Shown here: positions 8,655 through 17,261 of the stretch, one piece after another
Layout of the letters: each line of letters begins with the position of its first letter
How positions within the stretch are numbered: the stretch's first letter is position 1
Assembly: GCF_030381805.1 (NCBI RefSeq)
Contig: NZ_JAUDRH010000003.1
Span: forward strand, 124,001-188,000
Length of the DNA stretch: 64,000 nt
Origin: Chlorogloeopsis sp. ULAP01
GTDB taxonomy: Bacteria; Cyanobacteriota; Cyanobacteriia; Cyanobacteriales; Nostocaceae
Reading direction: 5' to 3'
Program-made: the position numbers and the translations under genes
Notes under the pieces: generated by a model
Database searches by the model: none
What the model saw: only the letters and a program-made list of their open reading frames with translations
Told to the model about the DNA's origin: nothing

Positions 8655-10118
8655 ATGCAGATTCATACGCCAGACTGGGTTAAACACGCTGTTTTCTATC
8701 AAATATTTCCCGATCGCTTTGCCAAAAGCAAACAATCCCGCAAGCGAGTGTTGCCTAATGCCAGTTGGGAAGATTGGGATGCTATGCCCACACTCCAAGG
8801 CTATAAGGGAGGAGATTTGTGGGGCGTGCTTGAACAGTTAGATTACATTCAGGATTTGGGAATCAATGCCATTTATTTTACACCCATCTTTCAATCTGCC
8901 AGCAATCACCGCTACCACACTCACGATTATTATCAAGTCGATCCCATGCTGGGGGGCAATCCAGCATTTAAAGAATTGCTAGATGCAGCCCATGCCCGCA
9001 ATATCAAAATTGTTTTAGATGGAGTGTTTAATCACGCTAGTCGTGGCTTTTTCTTTTTTCACGATATTTTGGAAAATGGCCCTTATTCGCCTTGGGTAGA
9101 CTGGTTCAAAATTGAAAACTGGCCTCTTTGTCCTTATAATGGGGAATTTCCTGCTAACTATGTGGGTTGGGATGGAAATCGAGCGTTACCAGTGTTTAAT
9201 CATGACAACCCAGAAGTGCGGGAATATATCATGGAAATTGCCGAATTTTGGATTAAATTTGGCATCGATGGTTGGCGTTTAGATGTACCATTTGAAATTA
9301 AATCTCCTGGGTTTTGGCAGGAATTTCGCGATCGCGTCAAAGCGATCAACCCTGATGCCTATATTGTCGGTGAGGTTTGGGGCGATTCTCGGCAATGGTT
9401 GGATGGCACACAATTTGATGGGGTGATGAATTATTTATTTGCTGCGCCAACGATCGCTTTTACCGCAGGCGATCGCGTAGATATCGAACAAGTACAAGGG
9501 CGTTCCTATCATCCCTACCCACCTTTGTTTGCTGCCGAGTATGCTGCCAAAATACAGCAATTACTGCAACTTTACCCTTGGGAAATTCAACTCACCCAAT
9601 TAAATTTGCTCGCCAGCCACGATACTGCTAGATTGATTTCTATTGCTGGGGGCGATATTCCTAGTGTGGAACTAGCAACTTTATTGCTACTTACATTTAC
9701 TGGTGCGCCCAGTATTTATTATGGCGATGAAGTGGGTTTACCTGGTTGTCTTGATCCAGATTCGCGTCGTGGCTTTCCTTTAGAAGCCAGTTGGGATCGA
9801 GAAATTCTTAATACCCATCGCCAGTTAATTGCTCTGCGCCATGCTTACCCATGCTTGCGCATCGGTGATTACCAAGTTCTGTATGCCCAAGGAGAGCTTT
9901 ACATATTTGCCCGCACTTTAGATACAGAGGTAATAGTTATAGCCGTTAACGCTGGTACTGGTTCAGCAAAAGCGAATATTGATACAACTAGTTTGCATAC
10001 CCAACCCCAAAAGCTCTTATATGGTAATGCTGATATAGAGTGGTACGGTGAGGGAGAAAATAAGCATCTGAGTTTAAATTTACCTCCACGTACTGGCTGC
10101 ATTTTGGGTGTAGGGTAA
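8655..10118 (+). CDS. GH13 alpha-amylase family enzyme (neopullulanase/cyclomaltodextrinase-like)
   Basis: A 487-aa glycoside hydrolase of family 13. It opens with VFYQIFPDRFAKS, typical of neopullulanase/cyclomaltodextrinase-type enzymes. The catalytic triad is visible: nucleophile Asp210 in GWRLDVPFE, acid/base Glu240 in GEVWGDSR and the transition-state Asp323 in SHDTAR; conserved region I is DGVFNHAS. It lacks the N-terminal beta domain of classical neopullulanases. It should cleave alpha-1,4 (perhaps alpha-1,6) links in maltodextrins in the cytoplasm as part of glycogen turnover. I start at ATG 8655; a TTG sits just before it. Confidence 0.9.
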   Translation: MQIHTPDWVKHAVFYQIFPDRFAKSKQSRKRVLPNASWEDWDAMPTLQGYKGGDLWGVLEQLDYIQDLGINAIYFTPIFQSASNHRYHTHDYYQVDPMLGGNPAFKELLDAAHARNIKIVLDGVFNHASRGFFFFHDILENGPYSPWVDWFKIENWPLCPYNGEFPANYVGWDGNRALPVFNHDNPEVREYIMEIAEFWIKFGIDGWRLDVPFEIKSPGFWQEFRDRVKAINPDAYIVGEVWGDSRQWLDGTQFDGVMNYLFAAPTIAFTAGDRVDIEQVQGRSYHPYPPLFAAEYAAKIQQLLQLYPWEIQLTQLNLLASHDTARLISIAGGDIPSVELATLLLLTFTGAPSIYYGDEVGLPGCLDPDSRRGFPLEASWDREILNTHRQLIALRHAYPCLRIGDYQVLYAQGELYIFARTLDTEVIVIAVNAGTGSAKANIDTTSLHTQPQKLLYGNADIEWYGEGENKHLSLNLPPRTGCILGVG

Positions 10119-10133
10119 TTTTTGATCTTAAAG

Positions 10134-10553
10134 TCAGTGTCCAGCCAAGATTGCAGGCATTAACACCACATCAATTACATGAATGACGCCATTATCAGCT
10201 AGGATATCAGTCTTGATAATATTGGCGTCATTTACTTTACTTTTGCCGTTAGCAGACTCAATAGCTATAACTGATCCCTCAACAGTCTCTGCTTCGTCAA
10301 TTTGTGCTAAATCATCAGATCTAACATCTCCAAAGGCAATATGATAGGCAACAATTCTCTTTAATTTCTCAGTGTTTTGCAGCAGAGAATCTAATGTTTC
10401 CTGGGATAAATTAGCAAAGGCATCATCAGTAGGTGCGAATATTGTATATGGGCCAGGACTTTTAATAGTTTCCGTAAGTCCAGAAATGTCAACAGCTTTT
10501 AACAGGGTTTTGAAAGAACCAGCATTGACAGCAGTTTCCACAATGTCAGCCAT
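10134..10553 (-). CDS. Fasciclin domain-containing protein
   Basis: A 139-aa protein made almost entirely of one fasciclin (FAS1/beta-Ig-H3) domain, with the H1 segment (TIFAPTDDAFANL) and H2 region (NGVIHVIDVVLMP). No signal peptide is visible, so it may be cytoplasmic, unlike many exported FAS1 adhesion proteins. Role unknown; single-domain FAS1 proteins are common in cyanobacteria. It ends 15 bp from the convergent GH13 gene. Confidence 0.9.
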   Translation of the reverse strand: MADIVETAVNAGSFKTLLKAVDISGLTETIKSPGPYTIFAPTDDAFANLSQETLDSLLQNTEKLKRIVAYHIAFGDVRSDDLAQIDEAETVEGSVIAIESANGKSKVNDANIIKTDILADNGVIHVIDVVLMPAILAGH

Positions 10554-11184
10554 AATATTTTGTAACTTTATTTTCAGGTAGTGCTACAAACCCCTTATAA
10601 ATTTATCAACAGCTAAACAACCTCTATCAAGAGATATAGCCTTTCCCACTCTGGTGAGGTACGAAATGACCCCTCCCCAACCCTCCCCTTGCTAAGGGGA
10701 GCCAGTGCGGTGGTGAGCCAGCGCGTTGGGCGGCTACCCTCCGGGAAGCCGCTAGCTAACGCAACGCCTGACGGCGAACGCGTCTAGTGCCGACTTGTAG
10801 CGACTGGCGAAAGGGTTCCCCGGCATAAAGGAGCCAGCGCGCCCTTGCGGGTTAAGCGCGTTGTAGCGACTGGCGTCACCTGGCGTGAGGGTGCACTGTC
10901 TTCGCGAGTGGGGTGTACTTTATTTGCTTGGGAAACGCTATAGTAGTTAGTCATTAGTCAATGGTTAGTAGGGGAGGCAGCGCGTTGTCGCACCTGGCGT
11001 CGAGTTCCCCCGGTTGTAGCGACTGCCGTGCGGGTTTATTTAAATATTTTGTCTTTGTTAGAGAAATATATTGTTAAAACTCGCCCGTACAGTAATTGGT
11101 TGTTGCCACTTAGCACTATTCAATAACCACTATCTACTAACTATTATCCTGCTAAACTAAAAATGACCCCAAGAACCAGTAAAT
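10554..11184. other. Repeat-rich intergenic region upstream of rpoZ
   Basis: This 631-bp spacer is unusually GC-rich and palindromic from about 10670 to 11035, against AT-rich flanks. It contains the palindrome CTCCCCTTGCTAAGGGGAG (10683-10701 area), a block shared with 36677-36747, and several GCGACTGGCG/CCTGGCGT units. The last 150 bp are AT-rich and probably carry the rpoZ promoter. I see no coding frame. Confidence 0.6.
10731..10800. repeat. GC-rich dispersed repeat, copy 1
   Basis: A 70-bp block that starts CGGCTACCCTCCGGG and ends CCGACTTGTAG and is nearly identical to 36677-36747. It contains an internal dyad of CGGCTACC/ AGCCGCTAG type and sits inside a larger mosaic of related repeats. 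Confidence 0.75.
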
Positions 11185-11421
11185 ATGCTAAAGCGTTCTA
11201 AGTTCGAGACTACCCAAACCCAAATTATGCACCGCGCTGAGGATCTGATTAGTGCAGCCTCAAATCGCTACCGCATTACGGTTCAGGTGGCAAATCGTGC
11301 AAAACGTCGGCGTTACGAAGACTTTGACAATAACGATGATGTAATGATGAAGCCGGTGTTGAGGGCAATTATTGAAATGTCAGACGAACTAACTCAACCA
11401 GAAATTATAGGCGAAGTATAA
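11185..11421 (+). CDS. rpoZ: DNA-directed RNA polymerase omega subunit
   Basis: A 78-aa protein matching cyanobacterial RpoZ: an N-terminal LKRSKFETTQTQIMHRAEDL segment with conserved helix, then VQVANRAKRRRYEDFD, the omega signature that wraps the beta-prime C-terminus. Length is normal for the phylum. It stabilises RNA polymerase and in cyanobacteria affects sigma factor binding. The next gene starts 23 bp downstream, so they are probably co-transcribed. Confidence 0.92.
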   Translation: MLKRSKFETTQTQIMHRAEDLISAASNRYRITVQVANRAKRRRYEDFDNNDDVMMKPVLRAIIEMSDELTQPEIIGEV

Positions 11422-11444
11422 GGAAATACTATTTGCCAAGTAGA

Positions 11445-11984
11445 ATGAGCAAAAAATTATCGTTATTGCAGCTTATGCTTAAGTCTTGGCAGATACTCTC
11501 TGTACTCCTCCTTAAAAAGGGGGCAGAAATAATATTAGTTTTGAGTGTATTGATTTTGGGTTTTAGTAAAACAGGATTAACATACACTAGTTTGTTCTTT
11601 GCCAAACCTGCTTACGCTCAGAGAGTCAATCCTAGCGAAGTTTGGCAACAAGTATATAAGCAGTTGCCAGATTTACCAAAGGAAAATAATTATACTAGCC
11701 AAGAAACAGGAAAAGTTGCTGCAAACAACACCTTAGTTAGTCGCATGATCCGCTATCACATTTATGTTAAGGGGCGCCCACCAAATTATCGACTCGATTG
11801 GAAATTAACTTTAGCTGATTACCTGGATGCGAATGAAGTTATGTATGAAACACTATATCCAGGTCATGATATACTGCGTCAAAACCCATTTGCAGGCGAT
11901 CGCGCTGCCATCCGTCGCCTCAATCGTCAGCAGCGAAATGCCCTAGTACAAGCGTTAGTCAATGTTTTTAATGATAGGGACTAG
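11445..11984 (+). CDS. Conserved hypothetical protein with N-terminal membrane/signal segment
   Basis: A 179-aa protein. A hydrophobic segment (about residues 26-50, ending with AKPAYAQ) looks like a late signal peptide or membrane anchor. The mature part is soluble, with WKLTLADYLDANEVMY and a final helix rich in Arg/Gln (IRRLNRQQRNALVQALVNVF). No domain recognised. I start at ATG 11445; a TTG at 11433 is also in frame. The last three codons (Arg, Asp, TAG) lie within a heptanucleotide array. Probably in one transcript with rpoZ and the DUF1818 gene. Confidence 0.65.
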   Translation: MSKKLSLLQLMLKSWQILSVLLLKKGAEIILVLSVLILGFSKTGLTYTSLFFAKPAYAQRVNPSEVWQQVYKQLPDLPKENNYTSQETGKVAANNTLVSRMIRYHIYVKGRPPNYRLDWKLTLADYLDANEVMYETLYPGHDILRQNPFAGDRAAIRRLNRQQRNALVQALVNVFNDRD

Positions 11985-12055
11985 GGATTAGGGATTAGGG
12001 ACTAGGAAATTTTTTATTTCTAGCCTCTAGCCCCTAGCCTCTAGCCTCTAGCCCC
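11975..12055. repeat. Paired heptanucleotide arrays able to form a hairpin
   Basis: The first array (11975-12009) has TAGGGAC, TAGGGAT, TAGGGAT, TAGGGAC and a decayed fifth unit; the second (12021-12055) has TAGCCTC, TAGCCCC, TAGCCTC, TAGCCTC, TAGCCCC. The G-rich and C-rich arrays are partly complementary across an 11-bp AT spacer. The first array supplies the stop codon of the upstream gene, and the second ends 5 bp before the ATG of the DUF1818 gene. Confidence 0.75.
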
Positions 12056-12060
12056 TAATT

Positions 12061-12426
12061 ATGGAACGTGTAATTAAAAGTGGATCTGGTTGGCGTATTG
12101 GTTGGAGTCCATCTGCACCTGAATTTAAAGGTTTAGTAGGTACAGATGATTGGGCGATCGAGTTAACAGAAGCAGAATTAGATGATTTTTGCCGATTATT
12201 GTTACAGTTAGCAGACACAATGCAGCAACTTTCGTCTGAATTAATGGATGAAGAAAAAATTGCCTGTGAAGCCGAAAGCGATTTACTTTGGATGGAGGCA
12301 GAAGGTTATCCTTATGACTATAGCCTTCGCTTGATTGTAAATACAGGTCGTTGTGTAGAAGGTAAATGGAGTGCTTGTGCTATTCCAGGTTTAGTGCAAG
12401 CTGCTGGAATGCTTCAGGTTTTTTAG
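12061..12426 (+). CDS. DUF1818 family protein
   Basis: A 121-aa soluble acidic protein matching the cyanobacterial DUF1818 family, with the opening GSGWRIGWSP, the middle helix ELDDFCRLLLQLADTM and the C-terminal GRCVEGKWSA...PGLVQA. The family is conserved across cyanobacteria and plants; function is not established. No Shine-Dalgarno is obvious because the start follows directly on the repeat array. Confidence 0.85.
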   Translation: MERVIKSGSGWRIGWSPSAPEFKGLVGTDDWAIELTEAELDDFCRLLLQLADTMQQLSSELMDEEKIACEAESDLLWMEAEGYPYDYSLRLIVNTGRCVEGKWSACAIPGLVQAAGMLQVF

Positions 12427-12474
12427 TTGAACTATATTTTTATTTTAAAGTTTGTGTTAGTATATAAAGGTTGT

Positions 12475-12548
12475 CGGGGCGTAGCGCAGCTTGGTAGCGC
12501 GCCACTTTGGGGTAGTGGAGGTCGTGGGTTCAAATCCCGCCGCTCCGA
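12475..12548 (+). tRNA. tRNA-Pro (anticodon GGG)
   Basis: A full cloverleaf can be folded: acceptor CGGGGCG pairs with CGCTCCG (one G-U), a D arm GCGC-AGCTTGGTA-GCGC, anticodon stem CCACT/AGTGG around loop TTGGGGT (anticodon GGG, reading CCC and CCU), and T arm GTGGG-TTCAAAT-CCCGC. Discriminator base A at 12548; CCA is not encoded. It follows the DUF1818 gene by 48 bp. Confidence 0.95.
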
Positions 12549-12627
12549 TTTATAAGCATTTAGAAACGCTTAAATAATAGCAAGTTGAGCCTGCCAGCAA
12601 AGAATACGAAGAATAGTAGATGTATCC

Positions 12628-12789
12628 TTACCCCGTTGCTAACTGCATCACTTTATCCTTCAATTCATTTAGTTCTTGCTGAGTAACATTAAACCCATAT
12701 AAACCGAGTAATCGTTCTCGCAAATCACCTGTTTCGTTACAAAACTCCATGACTGCGTACAGTATCTGATACTCTCTGGTTGTTAACAT
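12628..12789 (-). CDS. Small hypothetical protein or gene remnant
   Basis: Reading the minus strand from ATG 12789 gives a 53-aa protein (MLTTREYQILYAVMEF...VMQLATG) with protein-like composition and two amphipathic helices. The same frame stays open upstream to a stop at 12883-12885, a further 31 codons that include a basic stretch with KIAKEARNPKGKG, but without an ATG, GTG or TTG. It may be a genuine small gene, or the 3' part of a longer gene that has lost its start. No family recognised. Confidence 0.35.
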   Translation of the reverse strand: MLTTREYQILYAVMEFCNETGDLRERLLGLYGFNVTQQELNELKDKVMQLATG

Positions 12790-12885
12790 TTCTATATTGC
12801 CTTTACCTTTTGGGTTTCGTGCTTCCTTTGCGATTTTATTGTTCCCGCTTGCAACGTGACTGTAGTAATGGCTGAGTGTAATTCA

Positions 12886-13850
12886 TATAAACTTCAACCA
12901 GGATTGCCACTACACTTCACAAAATATGACGAGCAACTATGCTCTGCGTCTTTGTCAGCATAGATTTAAAGAGCATCCATCAACATTACATAACGCAAAT
13001 ATTCTTAACAATACTCGGAAAGCGATCGGCATAAACTTATAAACTCGAACTATTGCTCGTTTTTCAAATACAGCGGATTGCAAGTTAATAGAGTACACCC
13101 TTTCATCTGCCTTGCTAAGGGGGATGAAAGGGGTGTATCCGATAGGGTAGGTGGAGCAATGTACTTCATCTAGATGAGATGGGCTGTATATGCCTAAATA
13201 CTTGTCCTTGATTACATACAATGATTTTTGTAATTCTGGTTACAATCTCAATTAACATCAAACCAGTTCGTATGGTATATGTATATTTATTCCTATAGAA
13301 GAAGCTAGGAGTAGATAACAGTAGCTATCTTCTAATAAAAGCAGTAATAAATAATTGTATAAATGTATACAATTTACTATTGTAAACATTTATGCATTGA
13401 TTAAACAAAAATGCCGGAAGAGTTTATGACACTTTTGGGAGCATATCTCAGGTTCTGCGGTTGCATACAAGTAAGCATCTGTGCCAATTAAAAAACTTGT
13501 CTAAAGATGAATTGATTAGCATTTAGCAGCAAAAGAGGGTGATTTTAGTCATTTTCCATCGATTTTAGATGTTGTTAAACACTAAGATTTTTTCACTCAA
13601 GTTATAGAAGTGTAAAGATGCATAGTGCTTTTATGCTTTTAAAAAGCTACGGTTTACACGAAACTGTATTAGGCAGTTAACTTTTTGTTCAATTAGTAAC
13701 CCTTGCTGAAATGTGTATAGAAGAGGACAAGGAGAAGAGAGACGGGGAGCGCGTTTTTACTCCTAGTCTGCGTCTGTTAGTTCTCTTTCCCCGTATCTAT
13801 CCCAATTTCCTATTGTTCTCTACCTTATTTTCAAGTTGGGTAAAACTAAA
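12886..13850. other. Long AT-rich intergenic region
   Basis: About 960 bp without a convincing gene. It includes a hairpin repeat (13085-13131) and a purine/pyrimidine-rich stretch (13720-13800) upstream of the PAS-Crp gene. A minus frame at 12955-13221 is open only because it crosses the hairpin repeat. Length and composition suggest decayed sequence. Confidence 0.5.
13085..13131. repeat. Hairpin repeat with CCTTGCTAAGG core
   Basis: TACACCCTTTCATC and GATGAAAGGGGTGTA are inverted (one bulge) around the centre TGCCTTGCTAAGGGG. The same core, as CCTTGCTAAGGGG or its complement, recurs near 10690 and 53027. Confidence 0.6.
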
Positions 13851-15050
13851 ATGGATGTAGATAAGACAAAAGATGTAAATAAAGTAAAAATAGACAAATT
13901 TGCTCAAAAAACACGAGCAATGGATCAGCGTATAGCTCAACTGTACGAAAATGTTATTGCTATGCCTGTACCAGCTAATGCAGTGCCGCAAGCTTTGCTC
14001 GAACTTGGTACCGCCTCACAAAAACTGCATCATGCAATAGAGGAACTGTACCAGCAAAATGAGCAACTAGAACAAACACAAGAAATTTTAGAAGAGCAGT
14101 ACCAACGTTACGAGGAGCTATTTGAGGAAGCACCAGACGGCTATTTGGTAACTGATGCCCAGGGCTGCATTCAAGAAGCTAACTATACTGCTACTAAATT
14201 GCTGAATGTTGAAAAGCGATTTCTAGTTGGCAAACTGATGATTAGTTTTGTTGCCTTAGAGCAGCGTCAATGCTTTCGTGACTTACTCACCCAGTTAAGC
14301 CAACATCGTAAAAGCCAAGAGTTAATTATAGGCTTGCAACAACGGGGAGGCAAGTTATTTAATGCAGCATTAACAGTAGCAGTTACTTACAATCAGCAGG
14401 GGAAACCCCAAAATTTACGTTGGCTACTGCGAGACACAACTGACTCCCGACGAGGGGAATTAGCATTAAACAAAAAAGATTACAACTTTAGTAGCGATCG
14501 CCCCCTACATAAATATTCTAAAAGAGAAATTATCCCTTTAGATCCACAGACGATTTGGTATGTGCATCAAGGCTTAGTAAAACTAACTACGCTTTGTGAA
14601 ACCAATGAAGAAGTGCTAGTAGGATTGGCTGTTCCAGGAATGGTTTTTGGCTCTTACATGACTTCTCTAAACACTTACCAAGCCACAGCACTTTCGGATA
14701 CTGAATTAGTCTCTATTTCAGTGTTTGAAATCATAGCTTCTCCAAGTTTAAGCCATGCTCTTTTACCTAAAATAAATCAGAGATTACGGCAAACAGAATC
14801 TTTTTTAGTGATTTCTGGATTAAGAAAAGTGCATGATAGATTAGAGTGTTTTTTGCAACTTTTGAAACAGGAAATAGGGGAAACAGTAGTACAGGGAACC
14901 CGCCTTAAAGTTCGCTTAACTCACGAAGATTTTGCCAACGCTTGCTGTACTACTCGAGTAACTATTACACGATTGCTGTGCAAGTTAAAAAAACAAGGAA
15001 GAATTTCTTTTGATGTTCACAGATACATAATTCTAAGAAATATAGACTAG
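13851..15050 (+). CDS. PAS domain fused to Crp/Fnr-type transcription regulator
   Basis: A 399-aa protein combining, in order: a basic N-terminus, a helical coiled-coil-like segment (about 35-85, rich in Gln/Glu), a PAS domain (about 87-200; EEAPDGYLVTDAQGCIQEAN), a degenerate cyclic-nucleotide-binding-like barrel (about 225-310) and a Crp-type winged helix (about 340-395; TTRVTITRLLCKLKKQGRI). The recognition helix resembles that of the NtcA/Crp family. The barrel lacks a clear cAMP-binding Arg-Glu motif. It probably senses a signal through PAS and binds DNA as a dimer. I start at ATG 13851; a TTG at 13836 is in frame. No neighbour suggests its target. Confidence 0.8.
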   Translation: MDVDKTKDVNKVKIDKFAQKTRAMDQRIAQLYENVIAMPVPANAVPQALLELGTASQKLHHAIEELYQQNEQLEQTQEILEEQYQRYEELFEEAPDGYLVTDAQGCIQEANYTATKLLNVEKRFLVGKLMISFVALEQRQCFRDLLTQLSQHRKSQELIIGLQQRGGKLFNAALTVAVTYNQQGKPQNLRWLLRDTTDSRRGELALNKKDYNFSSDRPLHKYSKREIIPLDPQTIWYVHQGLVKLTTLCETNEEVLVGLAVPGMVFGSYMTSLNTYQATALSDTELVSISVFEIIASPSLSHALLPKINQRLRQTESFLVISGLRKVHDRLECFLQLLKQEIGETVVQGTRLKVRLTHEDFANACCTTRVTITRLLCKLKKQGRISFDVHRYIILRNID

Positions 15051-15054
15051 CTAA

Positions 15055-15273
15055 TTAACTAATTATTCCGTGAATATCTCTTTCATGCAAGAAAATTGTT
15101 GTTTCACTACCAATTCTACCCATAACTGGTTCTGGCCCTTTTTCCATTTCAACGGCATATTTCCAGGTGTTGGCATCAACTTGAAAATCTAAAATTGTGC
15201 CAACACCTCCAATAAAATAAACAAACTGATGGATAGTAAATTTCGGTGGTGTTAGCTGCTGATTTTTATTCAT
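15055..15273 (-). CDS. Small conserved hypothetical protein
   Basis: A 72-aa soluble protein with alternating beta-type segments (FVYFIGGVGTILDFQVD, TWKYAVEMEKG, IGSETTIFLHERDI), suggesting a small beta-barrel fold. No family recognised. It converges on the PAS-Crp gene with 4 bp between stops. The start codon ATG 15273 is preceded by an A-rich stretch and no strong Shine-Dalgarno. Confidence 0.55.
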   Translation of the reverse strand: MNKNQQLTPPKFTIHQFVYFIGGVGTILDFQVDANTWKYAVEMEKGPEPVMGRIGSETTIFLHERDIHGIIS

Positions 15274-16074
15274 TGTTAATTTCCATTCTTAACTCTGTAA
15301 TTAATAACTAAATTAATTAATGATATTTTTACTATCTTCTAACTCAAGAATAGATTAGTTTTCTATCAAAAGTTTATTTAGTATGAAATAAAGATGTATA
15401 TGTCAATACAAATCCTTGCTTAATAGCTGTAAAGCTATCTTAAATTACTGCTTTGTCGCCAGATATTTCATTGATTAAATAGTATTATTTTGCTGCCAAC
15501 TTTTTATACAAACAAAAAGTATGGATATTTATATTGACAATGTTGTGTTTTAACAAAAGTGTATTAACTATCACACTCTTATGTAAAACTAATTTATTTC
15601 TTTAGATAGAAGAGTATTATATATAGAATGTAGTTTACTTTCTAATAAGCTTTAGATTTGATTCAGACAAGTATTCTGGGGCTAGGAGATTACAAGGTAT
15701 TTCAATTTAGCTTTGTAATCTTCTTATCTTTATGTTAATAAAAATCTATTTTTAATTTTGGTCTCAAACTCTCAAATTTGGCTAAGAGCAAAATAGATTT
15801 AATTTTAATAATTTGTGTTGATAAATTACGTTGAAAAAAGTGCAAAATATTATAGGACTTACGTAAAATTTCTCTAAAATCCTCTTTCTTCTGCATTCTC
15901 TGCGGTTTATTATTCCATACACCCGTGCGTAGGCCCTGTATTAATTGTATTATTTAATTGATTAAAAATCTTTACCTTGCAAGAGATCACTGCTAGATAC
16001 TATACGGATGGGTTTTGTCAATGATATCTCTATTGGAGGCGATCGCCTATTTACTCAACCCACCCTAACAAAAA
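15274..16074. other. AT-rich intergenic region with hairpin and MITE-like element
   Basis: An 801-bp spacer. It holds a 9-bp stem hairpin (15687-15721, AGATTACAA/TTGTAATCT) and a MITE-like copy (15854-15937). The final 60 bp before the permease contain a HIP1-like palindrome, GGCGATCGCC. No gene seen. Confidence 0.55.
15854..15937. mobile_element. MITE-like element, decayed copy
   Basis: This 84-bp segment starts AGGACTTACGTA and ends TGCGTAGGCCCT, a decayed form of the ends of the 50387-50478 element. The inner part AAATTTCTCTAAAATCCTCT is also shared (as its reverse complement there). It has no coding capacity and may be an old non-autonomous element. Confidence 0.6.
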
Positions 16075-17010
16075 ATGACAAGTGATTTTTTCTCAGATTA
16101 CCTCGTTGCCAGTTTGCGCCTCGCTGTACCTTTGGCATACGCTGCTTTAGGAGGACTATACTCGGAACGTTCGGGAGTGCTAAATATTGCTTTGGAAGGT
16201 ATGTTGCTAACTGGTGCCTTTAGCAGTTCAGTTGCAACTTTTTACACTGGAAATGTTTGGATTGGGGTATTTGCAGCATTAGTAGCTGGTGGATTCGTCG
16301 GACTGATCCACGCTTTTTTATGCATTAGTTTATACGTGAATCAATTAGTATCTGGTTTGGCGATTAATTTGGTAGTAGTTGGATTCACATCTTTTTTGGC
16401 GCGGCTAGTATTTCACGGTAGTAGTACACAGCGTTTACCAGGAATTGAGCCGATCATTATTCCTAGTCTTGCCAATCTTCCGCTCATTGGTTCTTTATTA
16501 TTCCAACAAGATATTCTTGTATATTTTCTTTTAATTTTAGTTATTTTTACTACTTATCTTTTATTTAAGACTAGCTTTGGTTTAATCTTAAGAGCGGTAG
16601 GAGAATACCCTAAGGCTGCTGATACTGCGGGAGTATCTGTACAGCGCGTACGTTATTTGGCTGTAGTGATGAGTGGATGTCTTGCTAGTTTAGGGGGTGC
16701 TTATTTAAGCTTAGTTCAAGTCAGATATTTTGCTGAGGGCATGAGTGCTGGTAAAGGATTTATTGCCATAGCAGCTTTAATTTTTGGTAAGTGGCATCCC
16801 CTTGGCAGTACTTTAGCGTGTTTGCTGTTTGGTGCCACCGAAGCTTTACAATTGCGGATTCAAGCCTTGGGCGCGAATATACCTTATCAGTTTTTGGTGA
16901 TGTTACCTTATGCGATCGCCTTACTCGCCCTATTGGGATTAGCTGGTAAATTAACGCCCCCAGCAGCGTTAGGAGTACCGTATTTTCGAGACAATAGAGC
17001 AAGTAAATAA
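16075..17010 (+). CDS. ABC transporter permease, BmpA/nucleoside type
   Basis: A 311-aa membrane protein of the BPD_transp_2 permease family, with about eight to nine helices and the start SERSGVLNIALEGMLL that marks the basic membrane lipoprotein/nucleoside-uptake branch (the NupQ/YufQ type). It would form half of the channel; the second permease, the ATPase and the substrate-binding lipoprotein are not beside it in the window. Likely substrates by family are purine nucleosides or similar. A HIP1-like palindrome and a short GC hairpin flank it. Confidence 0.85.
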   Translation: MTSDFFSDYLVASLRLAVPLAYAALGGLYSERSGVLNIALEGMLLTGAFSSSVATFYTGNVWIGVFAALVAGGFVGLIHAFLCISLYVNQLVSGLAINLVVVGFTSFLARLVFHGSSTQRLPGIEPIIIPSLANLPLIGSLLFQQDILVYFLLILVIFTTYLLFKTSFGLILRAVGEYPKAADTAGVSVQRVRYLAVVMSGCLASLGGAYLSLVQVRYFAEGMSAGKGFIAIAALIFGKWHPLGSTLACLLFGATEALQLRIQALGANIPYQFLVMLPYAIALLALLGLAGKLTPPAALGVPYFRDNRASK

Positions 17011-17163
17011 AATTTTAGATGTTACCAAATCGTACTATAAATTCAGATGCCCAGATGTGATATATCGTGTCTCTACTAAAGATTTTGGCATTAAGCAAAA
17101 TCATTTTCACACCATGAAATCAGCAATGCCAAATTTTAATAATTGCCGATTGCAGATATCCAA

Positions 17164-17183
17164 ACGGGGCGATGATGCCCCGT
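17164..17183. terminator. Hairpin between convergent genes
   Basis: ACGGGGC (17164-17170) and GCCCCGT (17177-17183) form a 7-bp GC-rich stem around GATGAT. It lies between the convergent permease and universal stress protein genes and could end either transcript, though the T run is weak. Confidence 0.45.
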
Positions 17184-17261
17184 CTTAACCCTTATTCTTA
17201 AACGTTTATAAAGGGTTTGTCAGAGTTCTGCTACGACTTGATGAATTATAAAATTCTAACT

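Noticed and set aside
12955..13221. Minus-strand open frame of 88 aa
   Set aside because: It is open mainly because it crosses the hairpin repeat at 13085-13131; the translated sequence reads through the repeat arms.
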